The notes under the pieces: generated by a model
Database searches by the model: none
The model's input: only the letters and a program-made list of their open reading frames with translations
What the model was told of the DNA's origin: nothing
Source: Acidobacteriota bacterium
Lineage (GTDB): Bacteria > Actinomycetota > Acidimicrobiia > Acidimicrobiales > Palsa-688
Direction of reading: 5' to 3'
Assembly (NCBI GenBank): GCA_028876385.1
Contig: JAGWSF010000111.1
Location: 62,001 to 126,000, forward strand
Length of the DNA stretch: 64,000 nt
Position numbers and translations under genes: made by a program
Part shown: piece after piece, positions 35,627 through 44,472 of the stretch
How positions within the stretch are numbered: position 1 is the first letter of the stretch
How the letters are laid out: every line of letters starts with the position of its first letter

Positions 35627-36514
35627 TTGGCAGCGCGGGTCGCGGCTGGATCAGCCGTTAATGTCGACCAGTTGGAAGAGTCCACCGCGCCCCAGATGCC
35701 CCACTCGCCGCGGCGGGTGCTGCCCTCGCACTGGTGGCGGGAGGTCCTCATCATCGCCGTCTTCTACGGCCTCTACACCCTTGTCCGCGACCTGCGCGGC
35801 GACAAGCCGGTGTCGGTCGACCAGGCGTTCACCAACGCCAAGCGGATCATCCACCTGGAGCGGTGGGTCGGTCTGTTCCACGAACAGGATCTGCAGCACG
35901 CTCTGCTGAGCCAACGGTGGCTGATCCGCATCTGCGACGACTACTACGGAACCGCCCACTTCGTCATCACCATCGGGGTGCTGGTCCTGCTGTTCTTCCG
36001 CTTCCCCTACCAGTACCGCTTCTGGCGCAACGTTCTGGCCCTCATGACCGGCCTGGCCCTGCTCGGCTTCTACTTCTTCCCCCTGATGCCGCCCCGGCTC
36101 CTACCGGCGGGGTACGGCTTCGCGGACACGCTGAAGGTGATCGGGGGCCTGTGGAACTTCACCAGCGGGCCGGTCAACGACGTGTCCAATCAGTACGCGG
36201 CGATGCCCAGCCTCCACACCGCCTGGGCCACCTGGTGCTCGTTCGCTCTCGCCTCGGTCATCCGCCCGCTGTGGGCCCGGGTCCTGATCTTTCTCTACCC
36301 GGTGTTCACCATCTTCGCCATCGTGGTGACCGCCAACCACTTCTTCGCGGACGCCGCCGCCGGGCTGGCCCTGCTCGGCCTGTCCCTTGCGGTGGTCCAT
36401 CCCGTCACCGCCGCCCTCGACCGCCAAGCGTGGCGGCGGGCCGTCCGCCACGAGCACGACGGGTTGGCGCCCACGGGCACCCCTCTCGCCGGCCGGACCA
36501 AAGCCGCCCCATGA
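35627..36514 (+). CDS. PAP2-superfamily membrane phosphatase/transferase
   Basis: 295 aa if TTG 35627 is used; it sits behind GGAGAAGG inside the previous gene, and TTG 35672 or ATG 35696 are alternatives. About six membrane segments (EVLIIAVFYGLYTLV, FVITIGVLVLLFF, VLALMTGLALLGFYFF, WATWCSFALASV, VLIFLYPVFTIFAIVV, AAGLALLGLSLAVV). The PAP2 motifs C2 and C3 are seen as MPSLHTAWA and ANHFFADAAAG, with catalytic histidines. The layout resembles the inositol-phosphotransferase (AUR1-like) branch. It lies directly upstream of GGPP synthase with a 4-nt overlap, so it may act on polyprenyl diphosphates or another lipid phosphate (inference). Confidence 0.87.
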   Translation: MAARVAAGSAVNVDQLEESTAPQMPHSPRRVLPSHWWREVLIIAVFYGLYTLVRDLRGDKPVSVDQAFTNAKRIIHLERWVGLFHEQDLQHALLSQRWLIRICDDYYGTAHFVITIGVLVLLFFRFPYQYRFWRNVLALMTGLALLGFYFFPLMPPRLLPAGYGFADTLKVIGGLWNFTSGPVNDVSNQYAAMPSLHTAWATWCSFALASVIRPLWARVLIFLYPVFTIFAIVVTANHFFADAAAGLALLGLSLAVVHPVTAALDRQAWRRAVRHEHDGLAPTGTPLAGRTKAAP

Positions 36515-37569
36515 ACCTTCCCCCGCCCGTTCAGGCCGTGGCCGGGCCGGTCGAGGCGCGCCTGCGCCGGTTGTTCGACCAAGAGGACGAGCGATGGGCC
36601 GCCGTCGACCCCGATCTGCTGGCCCCCTTCGAGGCCCTCCGCTCCTACGTGCTGTCGGGGGGCAAGCGGCTGCGACCGGCCTTCTGCTACTGGGCCTTCG
36701 TTGGCGCCGGCGGCTCGCCCGACGACCCCGCGGTCATCGACGCCGGGGCCGCCATCGAGATGCTCCACACCGCGGCGCTGATCCACGACGACATCATCGA
36801 CCGGTCCCTGCGCCGCCACGGCGCCGACACCGTCCACGTCCGCTTCGAGGCGATGCACGCCGTACAGGGATGGTCGGGGACGTCGGCCCGCTTCGGGGAG
36901 GGAGCGGCCATCCTCATCGGCGACCTGTCCCTCATCTACAGCAGCCTCCTCCTGGCCGGGTCGCCCCCGGCGGCGGTGGCCACCTTCGAGGAGATGCGCC
37001 TCGAGGTCAACGTGGGCCAGTACCTCGACATCCTGGGGGGTGCTCAGGGCGTCAGCCGACCCGGCCTGGCGGCCGCCGACCGGGCCCGGCGGATCTGCCG
37101 CTTCAAGACGGCCAAGTACACCATCGAGCGGCCCCTCCACCTGGGCGCCGCCCTGGCCGCCCCCGAGCGGCTCGGCGAGCTGGCCGGCCCGCTCTCGGAG
37201 TTCGGGCTGCCCCTCGGTGAGGCCTTCCAACTCAAAGACGACCTGCTGGGGGTGTTCGGCGACCCGGGAGTCACCGGCAAGCCCGTCGGGGACGACCTGC
37301 GGGAAGGCAAACCGACCCTGCTGGCCGCTCTGACCGCCGATCGCGACCCGCGTTTCGCGGCCCGCTTCGGGGCCGCCGATCTCGGCCCGGAGGACATCGC
37401 CGAGCTGCAGGGGATGATCGAGTCCACCGGTGCCCGAGCCGAGGTGGAGCAGGCCGTCGAGGAGCTCGTGGCCCGCTCCGAGACCGCGCTCGAGCGCCTC
37501 CCGCTGGCGGCCCCGGCGGTCACCGCGCTCGGTCTGGTCGCCCGCTACGTGGCCGGGCGCGACCGCTGA
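36511..37569 (+). CDS. Polyprenyl (geranylgeranyl) diphosphate synthase
   Basis: 352 aa from ATG 36511. The first Asp-rich motif is IHDDIIDRS (Asp93, Asp94, Asp97), preceded by SGGKRLRPAFCYW; the second is AFQLKDDLLGVFGD near residue 245, where DDxxG replaces the classic DDxxD, as in several actinobacterial E-type prenyl synthases. GKPVGDDLREGKPTLL is also typical. It condenses allylic diphosphates with isopentenyl diphosphate. It overlaps the PAP2 gene by 4 nt, and dxs follows 71 bp downstream, so a coupled isoprenoid supply is likely. Chain length cannot be read with certainty. Confidence 0.93.
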   Translation: MNLPPPVQAVAGPVEARLRRLFDQEDERWAAVDPDLLAPFEALRSYVLSGGKRLRPAFCYWAFVGAGGSPDDPAVIDAGAAIEMLHTAALIHDDIIDRSLRRHGADTVHVRFEAMHAVQGWSGTSARFGEGAAILIGDLSLIYSSLLLAGSPPAAVATFEEMRLEVNVGQYLDILGGAQGVSRPGLAAADRARRICRFKTAKYTIERPLHLGAALAAPERLGELAGPLSEFGLPLGEAFQLKDDLLGVFGDPGVTGKPVGDDLREGKPTLLAALTADRDPRFAARFGAADLGPEDIAELQGMIESTGARAEVEQAVEELVARSETALERLPLAAPAVTALGLVARYVAGRDR

Positions 37570-37640
37570 AGCGGCTCCCTCGGCGGGTCGGCCGGAGGGG
37601 TCGTCCCTTCAAAGGCGGGCGGGGGAGGTAGCCTCGGGAG

Positions 37641-39521
37641 ATGCTTTTGGAGTCGATCGGCTCGCCGACGGACCTCGCTCGGCTGGACCACGACGAGCTC
37701 GACACTCTCGCCGCCGAGATACGGGCCTTCATCGTCAACGCGGTGGCGGTCAACGGAGGGCACCTGGGCTCCAACCTGGGGGCGGTCGAGCTGACCATCG
37801 CCTTGCACCGGGTGTTCTCCTCGCCGCGTGACATCCTCCTGTGGGACACCGGCCACCAGGCTTACGGCCACAAGCTGCTCACCGGCCGGCAGGACATGTT
37901 CTCCTCGCTGCGCCAAGGCGGTGGGCTGTCGGGCTACCCGTCGCGGGCCGAGTCGGTCCATGACTGGGTGGAGAACAGCCACGCCTCGACCATCCTGAGC
38001 TACGCCCACGGCATGGCCGCGGCGGTAGCTCGCAGCGCCAGCCCCGACCGCCGGGTAGTGGCGGTCATCGGAGACGGCGCCCTCACCGGGGGCATGGCCT
38101 TCGAGGGTCTCAACAATCTCGGCCACAGCGGCAGCCGGGTCGTCATCGTCCTAAATGACAACGGTCGTTCCTACGCGCCGACCGTGTCCCGCCTGTCGGA
38201 GAGTCTCACCAAGCTACGGCTCCACCCCGGGCTGACCTCGGTACGGTCGCGGATCGAGGAGCGCCTGCGGGAACTTCCCGGGGTCGGCAGTCTCGCCTAC
38301 AGCAGCCTTCAGGGCCTGTACTCGGCGGTGCGTGAGGTCATCGAGCCCCCGGCGTTCTTCGAGGCGCTCGGCGTACGCTACGTCGGTCCCATCGACGGGC
38401 ACGACATCGCCGGTATGGAGATGGCCCTGGTCCAAGCGGCCGAGCACGAGGGCCCCATCGTCGTGCACGTGGTCACCCGCAAAGGCCGCGGTTACGCCCC
38501 CGCCGAGGACGACGACGAGCGCTGTCTCCACGACGCGCCGGTGTTCGACCCGGCGGTGGGTCCCGGCGACGATCCCCACGCCCTGAAGGGCTACACCCAG
38601 GCCTTCAACGAGGCCATGTTGGCGGCCGGGGAGCATCACCCCAACCTGGTGGCCATCACCGCAGCCATGCCGGGTCCGACCGGGCTCCTGCCCTTCGCGG
38701 CCCGCTGGCCCGACCGCTTCTTCGACGTCGGCATCGCCGAACAGACGGCGGTCACCTCGGCCGCGGGCATGGCCATGGGCGGGTTGCGACCGGTCGTGGC
38801 GGTCTACTCGACGTTCTTCTCGCGGGCTTTCGACCAGGCCAACATGGACGTGGGGCTGCACGGCCAGCCGGTGGTGTTCGCCTTGGACCGGGCCGGCATC
38901 ACCGGTCCCGACGGGGCCAGCCACCACGGCGTGCTGGACATGGCGCTCAGCCTGCGCATCCCGGGGATGAGCATCTTCGCCCCCTCGTCGGCCCAGGAAC
39001 TGTCGGTGATGCTCGACACCGCCTTGGAGATGAGCGGCCCGTCGGTGATCCGCTATCCCCGGGGGGCGGCCCGCCAGGTCGGCCCCGATCAGGTCGGATC
39101 GGGCCTGAGCGCCCGCCTGCTGCGCCACGGCGACCGCGCCACGGTGTGCATCCTGGCCGTGGGCAAGATGCTCGAAGCCGCCGAGGAGGCGGTGGACATC
39201 CTCGCCGCCGACGACATCGACGCCACTCTGTGGGACGTGCGGGTCGTCCGCCCGCTCGATCCGCGGATGGTCGCCGACGCCGGCCGCCACTCCTTGGTAG
39301 TGACCGTAGAGGACGGCATCCGATCCGGGGGGGCCGGGTCGTTCATCGCCGACGCCGTGGCCGACCTGCAGGAGACCAGGGTCGCCCCACCGTTCCTCAT
39401 CCTCGGGGTGCCCACCGCCTACATCCCCCACGGGGCCCAGGAGCAGATCCTCTCCCAACTGGGCCTCGACGGCCCGGGCGTGGCCGCCGCCGTGGCCAAG
39501 GCTCTCCCCCGCCCGGCATGA
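37641..39521 (+). CDS. dxs: 1-deoxy-D-xylulose-5-phosphate synthase
   Basis: 626 aa from ATG 37641. Thiamine-diphosphate motif GDGALTGGMAFEGLNN; conserved GHLGSNLGAVELTIALH, DTGHQAYGHKLLTGR, GYPSRAESVHDWVENSHAST, LNDNGRSYAPTVSRLS, the C-terminal FFDVGIAEQTAVTSAAGMA and YSTFFSRAFDQ. It condenses pyruvate and glyceraldehyde 3-phosphate, the entry step of the MEP pathway. TAGCCT at 37629-37634 ends 6 nt before the ATG, so an internal leaderless promoter may supplement read-through from the GGPP synthase gene. The MDMPI-family gene overlaps its end by 4 nt. Confidence 0.96.
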   Translation: MLLESIGSPTDLARLDHDELDTLAAEIRAFIVNAVAVNGGHLGSNLGAVELTIALHRVFSSPRDILLWDTGHQAYGHKLLTGRQDMFSSLRQGGGLSGYPSRAESVHDWVENSHASTILSYAHGMAAAVARSASPDRRVVAVIGDGALTGGMAFEGLNNLGHSGSRVVIVLNDNGRSYAPTVSRLSESLTKLRLHPGLTSVRSRIEERLRELPGVGSLAYSSLQGLYSAVREVIEPPAFFEALGVRYVGPIDGHDIAGMEMALVQAAEHEGPIVVHVVTRKGRGYAPAEDDDERCLHDAPVFDPAVGPGDDPHALKGYTQAFNEAMLAAGEHHPNLVAITAAMPGPTGLLPFAARWPDRFFDVGIAEQTAVTSAAGMAMGGLRPVVAVYSTFFSRAFDQANMDVGLHGQPVVFALDRAGITGPDGASHHGVLDMALSLRIPGMSIFAPSSAQELSVMLDTALEMSGPSVIRYPRGAARQVGPDQVGSGLSARLLRHGDRATVCILAVGKMLEAAEEAVDILAADDIDATLWDVRVVRPLDPRMVADAGRHSLVVTVEDGIRSGGAGSFIADAVADLQETRVAPPFLILGVPTAYIPHGAQEQILSQLGLDGPGVAAAVAKALPRPA

Positions 39522-40258
39522 CCGTCGACACCTCAGTCCACCTGTCGGCTCTCACCGCCGACAGTGAGGCATTCGCTCAGTGGGCTGCGGGTCATCTCGA
39601 TCAGCCCGTCCTCACCTGCCCCGGTTGGACCGTCGCCGACCTGGTCGGTCACCTGGGGGGCGTATACAGCTGGGTCCGGATGGTCGTCGACGCCGCCGGG
39701 CCCAAGCCGGACTCCGACCGGGACCGCCCCCCGCCCGAGCAGGACCGGCTCCTCGAGTGGTTCGCCGACCGGCGGGACGCCGTAGTCGAGGCGCTCACCG
39801 GTCGCGAGCCCTCGTCGCCGGCGTGGATCTTCGCCGCGCCCCACACCGGCGACATCGGGTGGTGGCGACGCCGTCAGGCGCTGGAGACCGCCGTCCACCT
39901 GTACGACGTCCAGAGCGCGACTACGACCCCGGCGGCGGTGGCGCCCGAACTGGCCGCCGACGGTGTGGACGAGGTCCTGACCATGTTCCTGCCCCGTTTC
40001 TTGGCCCGGCGGGACGTCCCGGGACTCGAAGGGTCCGTGCACCTGCACTGCACCGACACCGACGGAGAGTGGGTGGTCCAGTTCGGGGGCACCGAGCCGG
40101 AGGTCCGGCGTGAGCACGCCAAGGCGGACACCGCACTGCGGGGGCCGGCCTCAGATCTGTTCCTGGTGCTGTGGAACCGCCTGACCCTCGACGGGGCTGG
40201 TATCGAGGTGTTCGGTAACCGTCGGGTCGCTGAAGCGCTGAGCGACGTCCGGCTCTAA
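39518..40258 (+). CDS. Maleylpyruvate isomerase-family (MDMPI) protein
   Basis: 246 aa from ATG 39518, overlapping the dxs stop as ATGA. The N-terminal DinB-like metal-binding domain of mycothiol-dependent maleylpyruvate isomerases is seen in PVLTCPGWTVADLVGHLGGVYSWVRMVV and RRRQALETAVHLYDVQSA; the C-terminal half is the MDMPI C domain (GSVHLHCTDTDGEWVVQFGG). Members depend on mycothiol or act on other small molecules, so the reaction is not predicted. Its tail overlaps the convergent SRAP gene by 4 nt. Confidence 0.88.
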   Translation: MTVDTSVHLSALTADSEAFAQWAAGHLDQPVLTCPGWTVADLVGHLGGVYSWVRMVVDAAGPKPDSDRDRPPPEQDRLLEWFADRRDAVVEALTGREPSSPAWIFAAPHTGDIGWWRRRQALETAVHLYDVQSATTTPAAVAPELAADGVDEVLTMFLPRFLARRDVPGLEGSVHLHCTDTDGEWVVQFGGTEPEVRREHAKADTALRGPASDLFLVLWNRLTLDGAGIEVFGNRRVAEALSDVRL

Positions 40259-40986
40259 CAGGGCCGCTCCCCGAGCGGTTCGAGCAGCTCCGGTCCGTCG
40301 TTGGCGACGTGGTTGACCCGGGTGGACACCGGATAGACCTCGAGGAGATCGTCGGCGGCGGGCCTCATGAGGGTCTCCACGAGGCCCATGTCGGTCGCCG
40401 GGTCGAGCCACGGCTGCCAGTCGGGCTCCTCCACTATCACCGGCATCCGGTCATGGATGGGAGCCAGGAGGCGATTGGCGGCGGTGGTGACTATGGCGCA
40501 GGTGCGCATCGGCGGGGCCGCCGGATCCGCCGGGTCGCGCCAGGACTCCCAGACTCCCGCCAGGGCCATGGGCCGCCCGTCCCGCCGCCGCACGGCGTGG
40601 GGCAGGCGTCCGGCGGGTCGACCGTCGGAGCCGACCCGGCGTTGCCACTCGTAGAAGGCGTCGGCCGGGATCAGGCACCGTCGCCCTGCGACGGCCCGGC
40701 GGTAGGCCGGCTTGGTGGTGATCCCCTCGGCTCGGGCGTTGATCATCCGGTTGCCCACCGCAGGGTCGGTGGCCCAAGACGGGACCAGACCCCACTTGAA
40801 GGTACCAAGGGCCCGGTGGGCGGCCTGGCCCGAACCACCGTCGGGCCGCCGCAGAGCGACCGCGTAGACGGGCAGCGAGGGGGCCACGTTGTACCGGGGT
40901 TCCAGTGGCTCGGCCCGTACCTCCTCGACGCCGAACACCTCGGCAAGGTCGGTGACGGTCGAGGTGGAGGTGAAACGGCCGCACAT
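40255..40986 (-). CDS. SRAP-domain protein (YedK/HMCES-like abasic-site DNA crosslinker)
   Basis: 243 aa from ATG 40986. It begins MCGRFTSTST: after Met removal, Cys2 is the residue that bonds covalently to abasic sites. Other SRAP parts are EPRYNVAPSLPVYAV, KWGLVPSWATDPAVGNRMINARAEGITTKPAYRRAV, RCLIPADAFYEWQR, and IHDRMPVIVEE with the catalytic His. It shields abasic sites in single-stranded DNA. A TACGGT hexamer on the minus strand (plus 40993-40998) ends 6 nt before the ATG, giving a probable leaderless transcript. No actinobacterial LexA box is visible nearby. Confidence 0.94.
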   Translation of the reverse strand: MCGRFTSTSTVTDLAEVFGVEEVRAEPLEPRYNVAPSLPVYAVALRRPDGGSGQAAHRALGTFKWGLVPSWATDPAVGNRMINARAEGITTKPAYRRAVAGRRCLIPADAFYEWQRRVGSDGRPAGRLPHAVRRRDGRPMALAGVWESWRDPADPAAPPMRTCAIVTTAANRLLAPIHDRMPVIVEEPDWQPWLDPATDMGLVETLMRPAADDLLEVYPVSTRVNHVANDGPELLEPLGERPC

Positions 40987-41032
40987 ACGCCCACCGTAGG
41001 CCGGTCGCCCAGTAGACTTCGATCTTCGGACC

Positions 41033-42784
41033 ATGGTTCTCGTCTCCCCTGCCCCTTCGCCGCGGCTGCTCTGGCTGCGCCGGCGCGCTGACTCGATCGG
41101 CCCCTCGGCTCTGACGTTGATCCTCGCGTCCACCGTCTTGGTGCTCGGCTGGGCCGGCGTGGACCAGGCGGCCCAGACCTACCGCACGCTGCAGTACCAG
41201 CTGCACGGTTTCATGCTGTGGGACAGCGGATGGTACGCCGGTAACTTCCCGCTCGGCTACAGCGTCCTGTTCCCGGTGGTCGCCGGTACGTTCGGGATCA
41301 AGATCGTGGCCGTGGCCTCGGCGGTCATGGCCACGTGGTCGTTCGACCGGGTGATACGCACCTACTTCGGTTCCCGTCCCCTCGGCACCTGGTACTTCGC
41401 CATCTCCATGCTTCTTCCGGTGACGATCGGCCAGTGGCCGTTCCTCGCCGGCGAAGCGGCGGGCCTTCTGTCCCTCCTCAGCCTGCAGAAGGGGCGACGG
41501 TCCCTCGCCTTGGCCCTCGGGGTGCTCTCCGCGCTCTTCTCTCCTCTCGCCGCCGCCTTCTTGGCCATGGGCTATCTGGCCTGGGCGGCGTACTCCAACC
41601 GGCGCTGGTGGATGGTGGCCACGGCGGCGGTCAGCCTCATCGTGGTCCTGATCCTCGGCGTGCTGTTCCCCGGCACCGGTCCCTTCCCGTTCCCCTGGAC
41701 CGGCCTGGTGCCGACCGAGTTGCTGTGCCTGAGCGTCATGACCCCCCTGGTCAGGACCACCCCGGCGGTGCGCCTGGGAGCGCTGTTCTATGCGTCGTCG
41801 TCGCTGTTCTCCTTCATCGTGCCCAACCCTCTCGGAGGTAACGCCCCCCGCCTGGCGGCCTCGGTGGGGATTCCGCTCCTGGCCTGCTTCCTCACCGTTC
41901 CCGGTCCGGCCCACGACCGGGTCTCCCTCTCAGGTCTGCTCCAGCGCAGCACCCACAAGACCCGCTGGCGGCGCTGGACGCTGCCCGACCGGTGGCGCTA
42001 CGCCGCCGTTCTGCTCGTAGTGCCTTTCGCAGTGTGGCAGTGGGCCCCCTGGGACGGCGTGGTCACCTCGCCGCAGGCCGCCCGCTACACCCAGGCGTCG
42101 TTCTACCAGCCCCTCCTGGCCACCCTCGCGGCGCAGTCCGCCAACCCGGTCCGGGTGGAGATACCTCCCACCAGCGATCACTGGGAGTCGGCCTTCGTGG
42201 CGCCCTACGTTTCGCTGGCCCGGGGTTGGGAGCGTCAGCTCGACATCGTCGACAATCCGCTGTTCTACACCAAGGGGGCGCTGGCCGGGACCCTGAACGC
42301 GGCGGCCTACACCACCTGGCTGGACGCCGAGGGGATCGGCTACGTGGCGCTACCCTCGGCCCCTCTCGACTACGCCGCCAAAGCCGAGGGGGCGCTGCTC
42401 GACTCGGGCCGGGTCCCAGGGCTGCGCCTGGTGTGGAGCAGTCCCGACTGGAAGCTCTGGCAGGTGGTGTCCAGCCCGGGGCTGGTCAGCGGGCCGGCCA
42501 CCCTCACCGCCCTCGAACCCGACCACCTGACCCTGCAGGCCCACGCCGCGGGGACCATCATCGTGCGGGTCCGCTGGACCAACTTCTGGTCGGTGACCAC
42601 GGCCAACGCCTGCGTCTCGGCCGCTCCGACCCCGGGAGCACCCCTAGCTTCGGGGGAGTCGGGTCACGACCCGGCGGCACCCCCCTACCAGTGGACGTCC
42701 GTGAAGGCCCTCTCGGCCGGCACCATCAGCCTGTCGGCATCGGTGCTGCACCCGACGGCGCCGGCCTCCTGCCCGTCGTCTTGA
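41033..42784 (+). CDS. Polytopic membrane protein, family A copy 1 (GT-C-like)
   Basis: 583 aa. About ten hydrophobic segments in the first 330 residues, then an extracytoplasmic-looking C-terminal half. The first large loop, YQLHGFMLWDSGWYAGNFPL, has a D-x-x-W-Y-x-G pattern typical of GT-C type membrane glycosyltransferases, but no GT family is certain. It is clearly homologous to the gene at 50297: shared blocks include TIGQWPFLAGEAAGL, LARGWERQLD, DNPLFY, VPGLRLVW, SSPGLVSGPATL and IIVRVRWT. TAGACT lies at 41013-41018. The PQQ-propeller lipoprotein gene follows 103 bp downstream. Confidence 0.8.
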   Translation: MVLVSPAPSPRLLWLRRRADSIGPSALTLILASTVLVLGWAGVDQAAQTYRTLQYQLHGFMLWDSGWYAGNFPLGYSVLFPVVAGTFGIKIVAVASAVMATWSFDRVIRTYFGSRPLGTWYFAISMLLPVTIGQWPFLAGEAAGLLSLLSLQKGRRSLALALGVLSALFSPLAAAFLAMGYLAWAAYSNRRWWMVATAAVSLIVVLILGVLFPGTGPFPFPWTGLVPTELLCLSVMTPLVRTTPAVRLGALFYASSSLFSFIVPNPLGGNAPRLAASVGIPLLACFLTVPGPAHDRVSLSGLLQRSTHKTRWRRWTLPDRWRYAAVLLVVPFAVWQWAPWDGVVTSPQAARYTQASFYQPLLATLAAQSANPVRVEIPPTSDHWESAFVAPYVSLARGWERQLDIVDNPLFYTKGALAGTLNAAAYTTWLDAEGIGYVALPSAPLDYAAKAEGALLDSGRVPGLRLVWSSPDWKLWQVVSSPGLVSGPATLTALEPDHLTLQAHAAGTIIVRVRWTNFWSVTTANACVSAAPTPGAPLASGESGHDPAAPPYQWTSVKALSAGTISLSASVLHPTAPASCPSS

Positions 42785-42887
42785 ACTAGCGGGTCCGGCC
42801 GCGACCTCCCCGAGTTCTCCCGTCTCGGCCGCCTGGGGTACCCCGCCGGCCAGCCGACGGTCGGTCGGCCGGCACCGGGGCCGTCGC

Positions 42888-44354
42888 TTGGTGGCCGTCG
42901 CCCTGACCGCCATACTGAGTGGCTGTACCGCCACCGCCGGGCATCCCGCCGGAGCGGCGGGAAGTGCGGTCAGCGGCCCGTCCGGTTCCTCGGTGACCAC
43001 TGCGGGGGCTCCCACCACCTCCGACCAGCCCGCGCCCGACCCGGCGGCCGCCACCACTACCGACGCGTGGACCACCTATCAGGCCGATCCCCAGCGGCTC
43101 GGCGTGGCCCCCACCCAGCCTCCGCTGGCACCGTTGCACCTGGCCTGGTCCGCCCCCCTCGACGGCACCGCGGTGTACGGCCAGCCGCTGTACGCCTCGG
43201 GGTTGGTACTGGTGGCCACCGAGGGCGACGACGTCTACGCTCTCGACCCCCGCCACGGCACGGTGGTCTGGAAGGACACCATCGGCGTGCCGCTCCGCCA
43301 CACCGCGTCCTACGCCGGCTGTGGGGACATCGATCCTCTAGGGGTGACCAGCACGCCGGTGGTCGATCGCGGCGCCGGGGTGCTCTACGCCGTCGGCGAG
43401 GTCAGCCAGGGCGGGGTTCCACCGGTCAGCCATGTGCTGGTGGCCATCGACGTGGCCAGCGGGCGGATCCTCGAGAGGGTGGGGGTGGACCCGCCGCTGC
43501 CCCCGGGCGAGAGCACCATCCACCTGCTCCAGCGGGCCGCTCTGGCCCTCGGTAACGGCCGGGTGTACGTGGGTTACGGTGGCCAGGCTGGCGACTGCGG
43601 CCGCTACCACGGATGGCTGGTCTCGGTCCCGGTGGTCGGGGGGCCGTCAGGCGGCTCCGAGACGGCCTTCGACGTCACCCCCGACAGCACGGGCGGCGCC
43701 ATCTGGGAGGGCGGCAGCGGGCCGGCGATCAGCACCGACGGCGGGGTCTACGTCACCACCGGCAACCCCAACTCGGGCGGGCCCTCGCCGTGGGCCGAGG
43801 CGGTCGTGGAACTTCCCCCCCTCCTCGGCGCCACCCCCGAGGCGGTCTTCCAGGACCGGGCCGCGTCGGGAGATTTGGACCTGGCGACGGGCGGCCCGGA
43901 ACTGCTCCCCGACGGCACCGTCTTCGCCGCCGGCAAGACCGAGATCGGCTACCGGCTGCGCCAGTCCGATCTCAGCCCGCTCGGTCCCGTCGGGGGCCGG
44001 GTGTGCGCCAGCGATCCCGACGGCGGTGCCGCCTACGACGGTGGACTGGCCAGCCTGTTCCTGCCGTGCAACCGGGGCGGTCTGCAGCAGATCGATCTGG
44101 CTGCGGGCCGCGTCGGATGGCGGGCCGGATCGGTCAACTCGACCCCGGTGCTGGTTGACGGGGCACTTTGGGCCCTGTCCTACCCGGCCGGGCACATCGA
44201 GGAGCTCGATCCCGCCACCGGCCGGACGCTCTACCGGTCGCAGGTGGGCCGCAAGGTCCCCACTTTCGCCTCGTTGAGCGCCGCCGACGGCCTCCTGCTG
44301 GTGCCGACCCTCACCGGCGCGGCCGCCTTCGCCGGCCCGCAGGGCCCGGGCTGA
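42888..44354 (+). CDS. PQQ-type beta-propeller lipoprotein
   Basis: 488 aa at most. The N-terminus has a lipobox, AILSGCTATAG, so Cys13 would be lipidated and the protein anchored outside the membrane. A Ser/Thr/Pro linker runs to about residue 60. The rest is a propeller built of PQQ-like repeats: VYALDPRHGTVVWKD, LVAIDVASGRILERV, LQQIDLAAGRVGWRA and IEELDPATGRTLYRS. The start is unclear: TTG 42888 or GTG 42891 gives a signal peptide with no positive charge, while the frame upstream (RRSVGRHRGRRL) has the charges but no start codon. A 29-bp tandem repeat begins across its stop codon. Confidence 0.85.
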   Translation: MVAVALTAILSGCTATAGHPAGAAGSAVSGPSGSSVTTAGAPTTSDQPAPDPAAATTTDAWTTYQADPQRLGVAPTQPPLAPLHLAWSAPLDGTAVYGQPLYASGLVLVATEGDDVYALDPRHGTVVWKDTIGVPLRHTASYAGCGDIDPLGVTSTPVVDRGAGVLYAVGEVSQGGVPPVSHVLVAIDVASGRILERVGVDPPLPPGESTIHLLQRAALALGNGRVYVGYGGQAGDCGRYHGWLVSVPVVGGPSGGSETAFDVTPDSTGGAIWEGGSGPAISTDGGVYVTTGNPNSGGPSPWAEAVVELPPLLGATPEAVFQDRAASGDLDLATGGPELLPDGTVFAAGKTEIGYRLRQSDLSPLGPVGGRVCASDPDGGAAYDGGLASLFLPCNRGGLQQIDLAAGRVGWRAGSVNSTPVLVDGALWALSYPAGHIEELDPATGRTLYRSQVGRKVPTFASLSAADGLLLVPTLTGAAAFAGPQGPG

Positions 44355-44469
44355 CCGGGACAGGGCTACAGGGCCCGGCCCGGCCTGACCGGGACAGGGC
44401 TACAGGGCCCGGCCTGACCGGGACAGGGCTACAGGGCCCGGCCTGACCGGGACAGGGCTACAGGGCCGG
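44350..44469 (+). repeat. 29-bp tandem repeat, 4 copies
   Basis: Units at 44350-44378, 44384-44412, 44413-44441 and 44442-44469 follow CCTGACCGGGACAGGGCTAC plus AGGGCCCGG. The first copy starts with G and is followed by an extra CCCGG. The TGA stop of the propeller gene (44352-44354) lies in the first unit. The array ends 4 bp before the convergent histidine kinase stop. Confidence 0.96.
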
Positions 44470-44472
44470 CCT

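Noticed and set aside
44350-44469. Possible small CRISPR array
   Set aside because: The 29-bp units abut with no unique spacers, and no cas gene is present. It is a simple tandem repeat.
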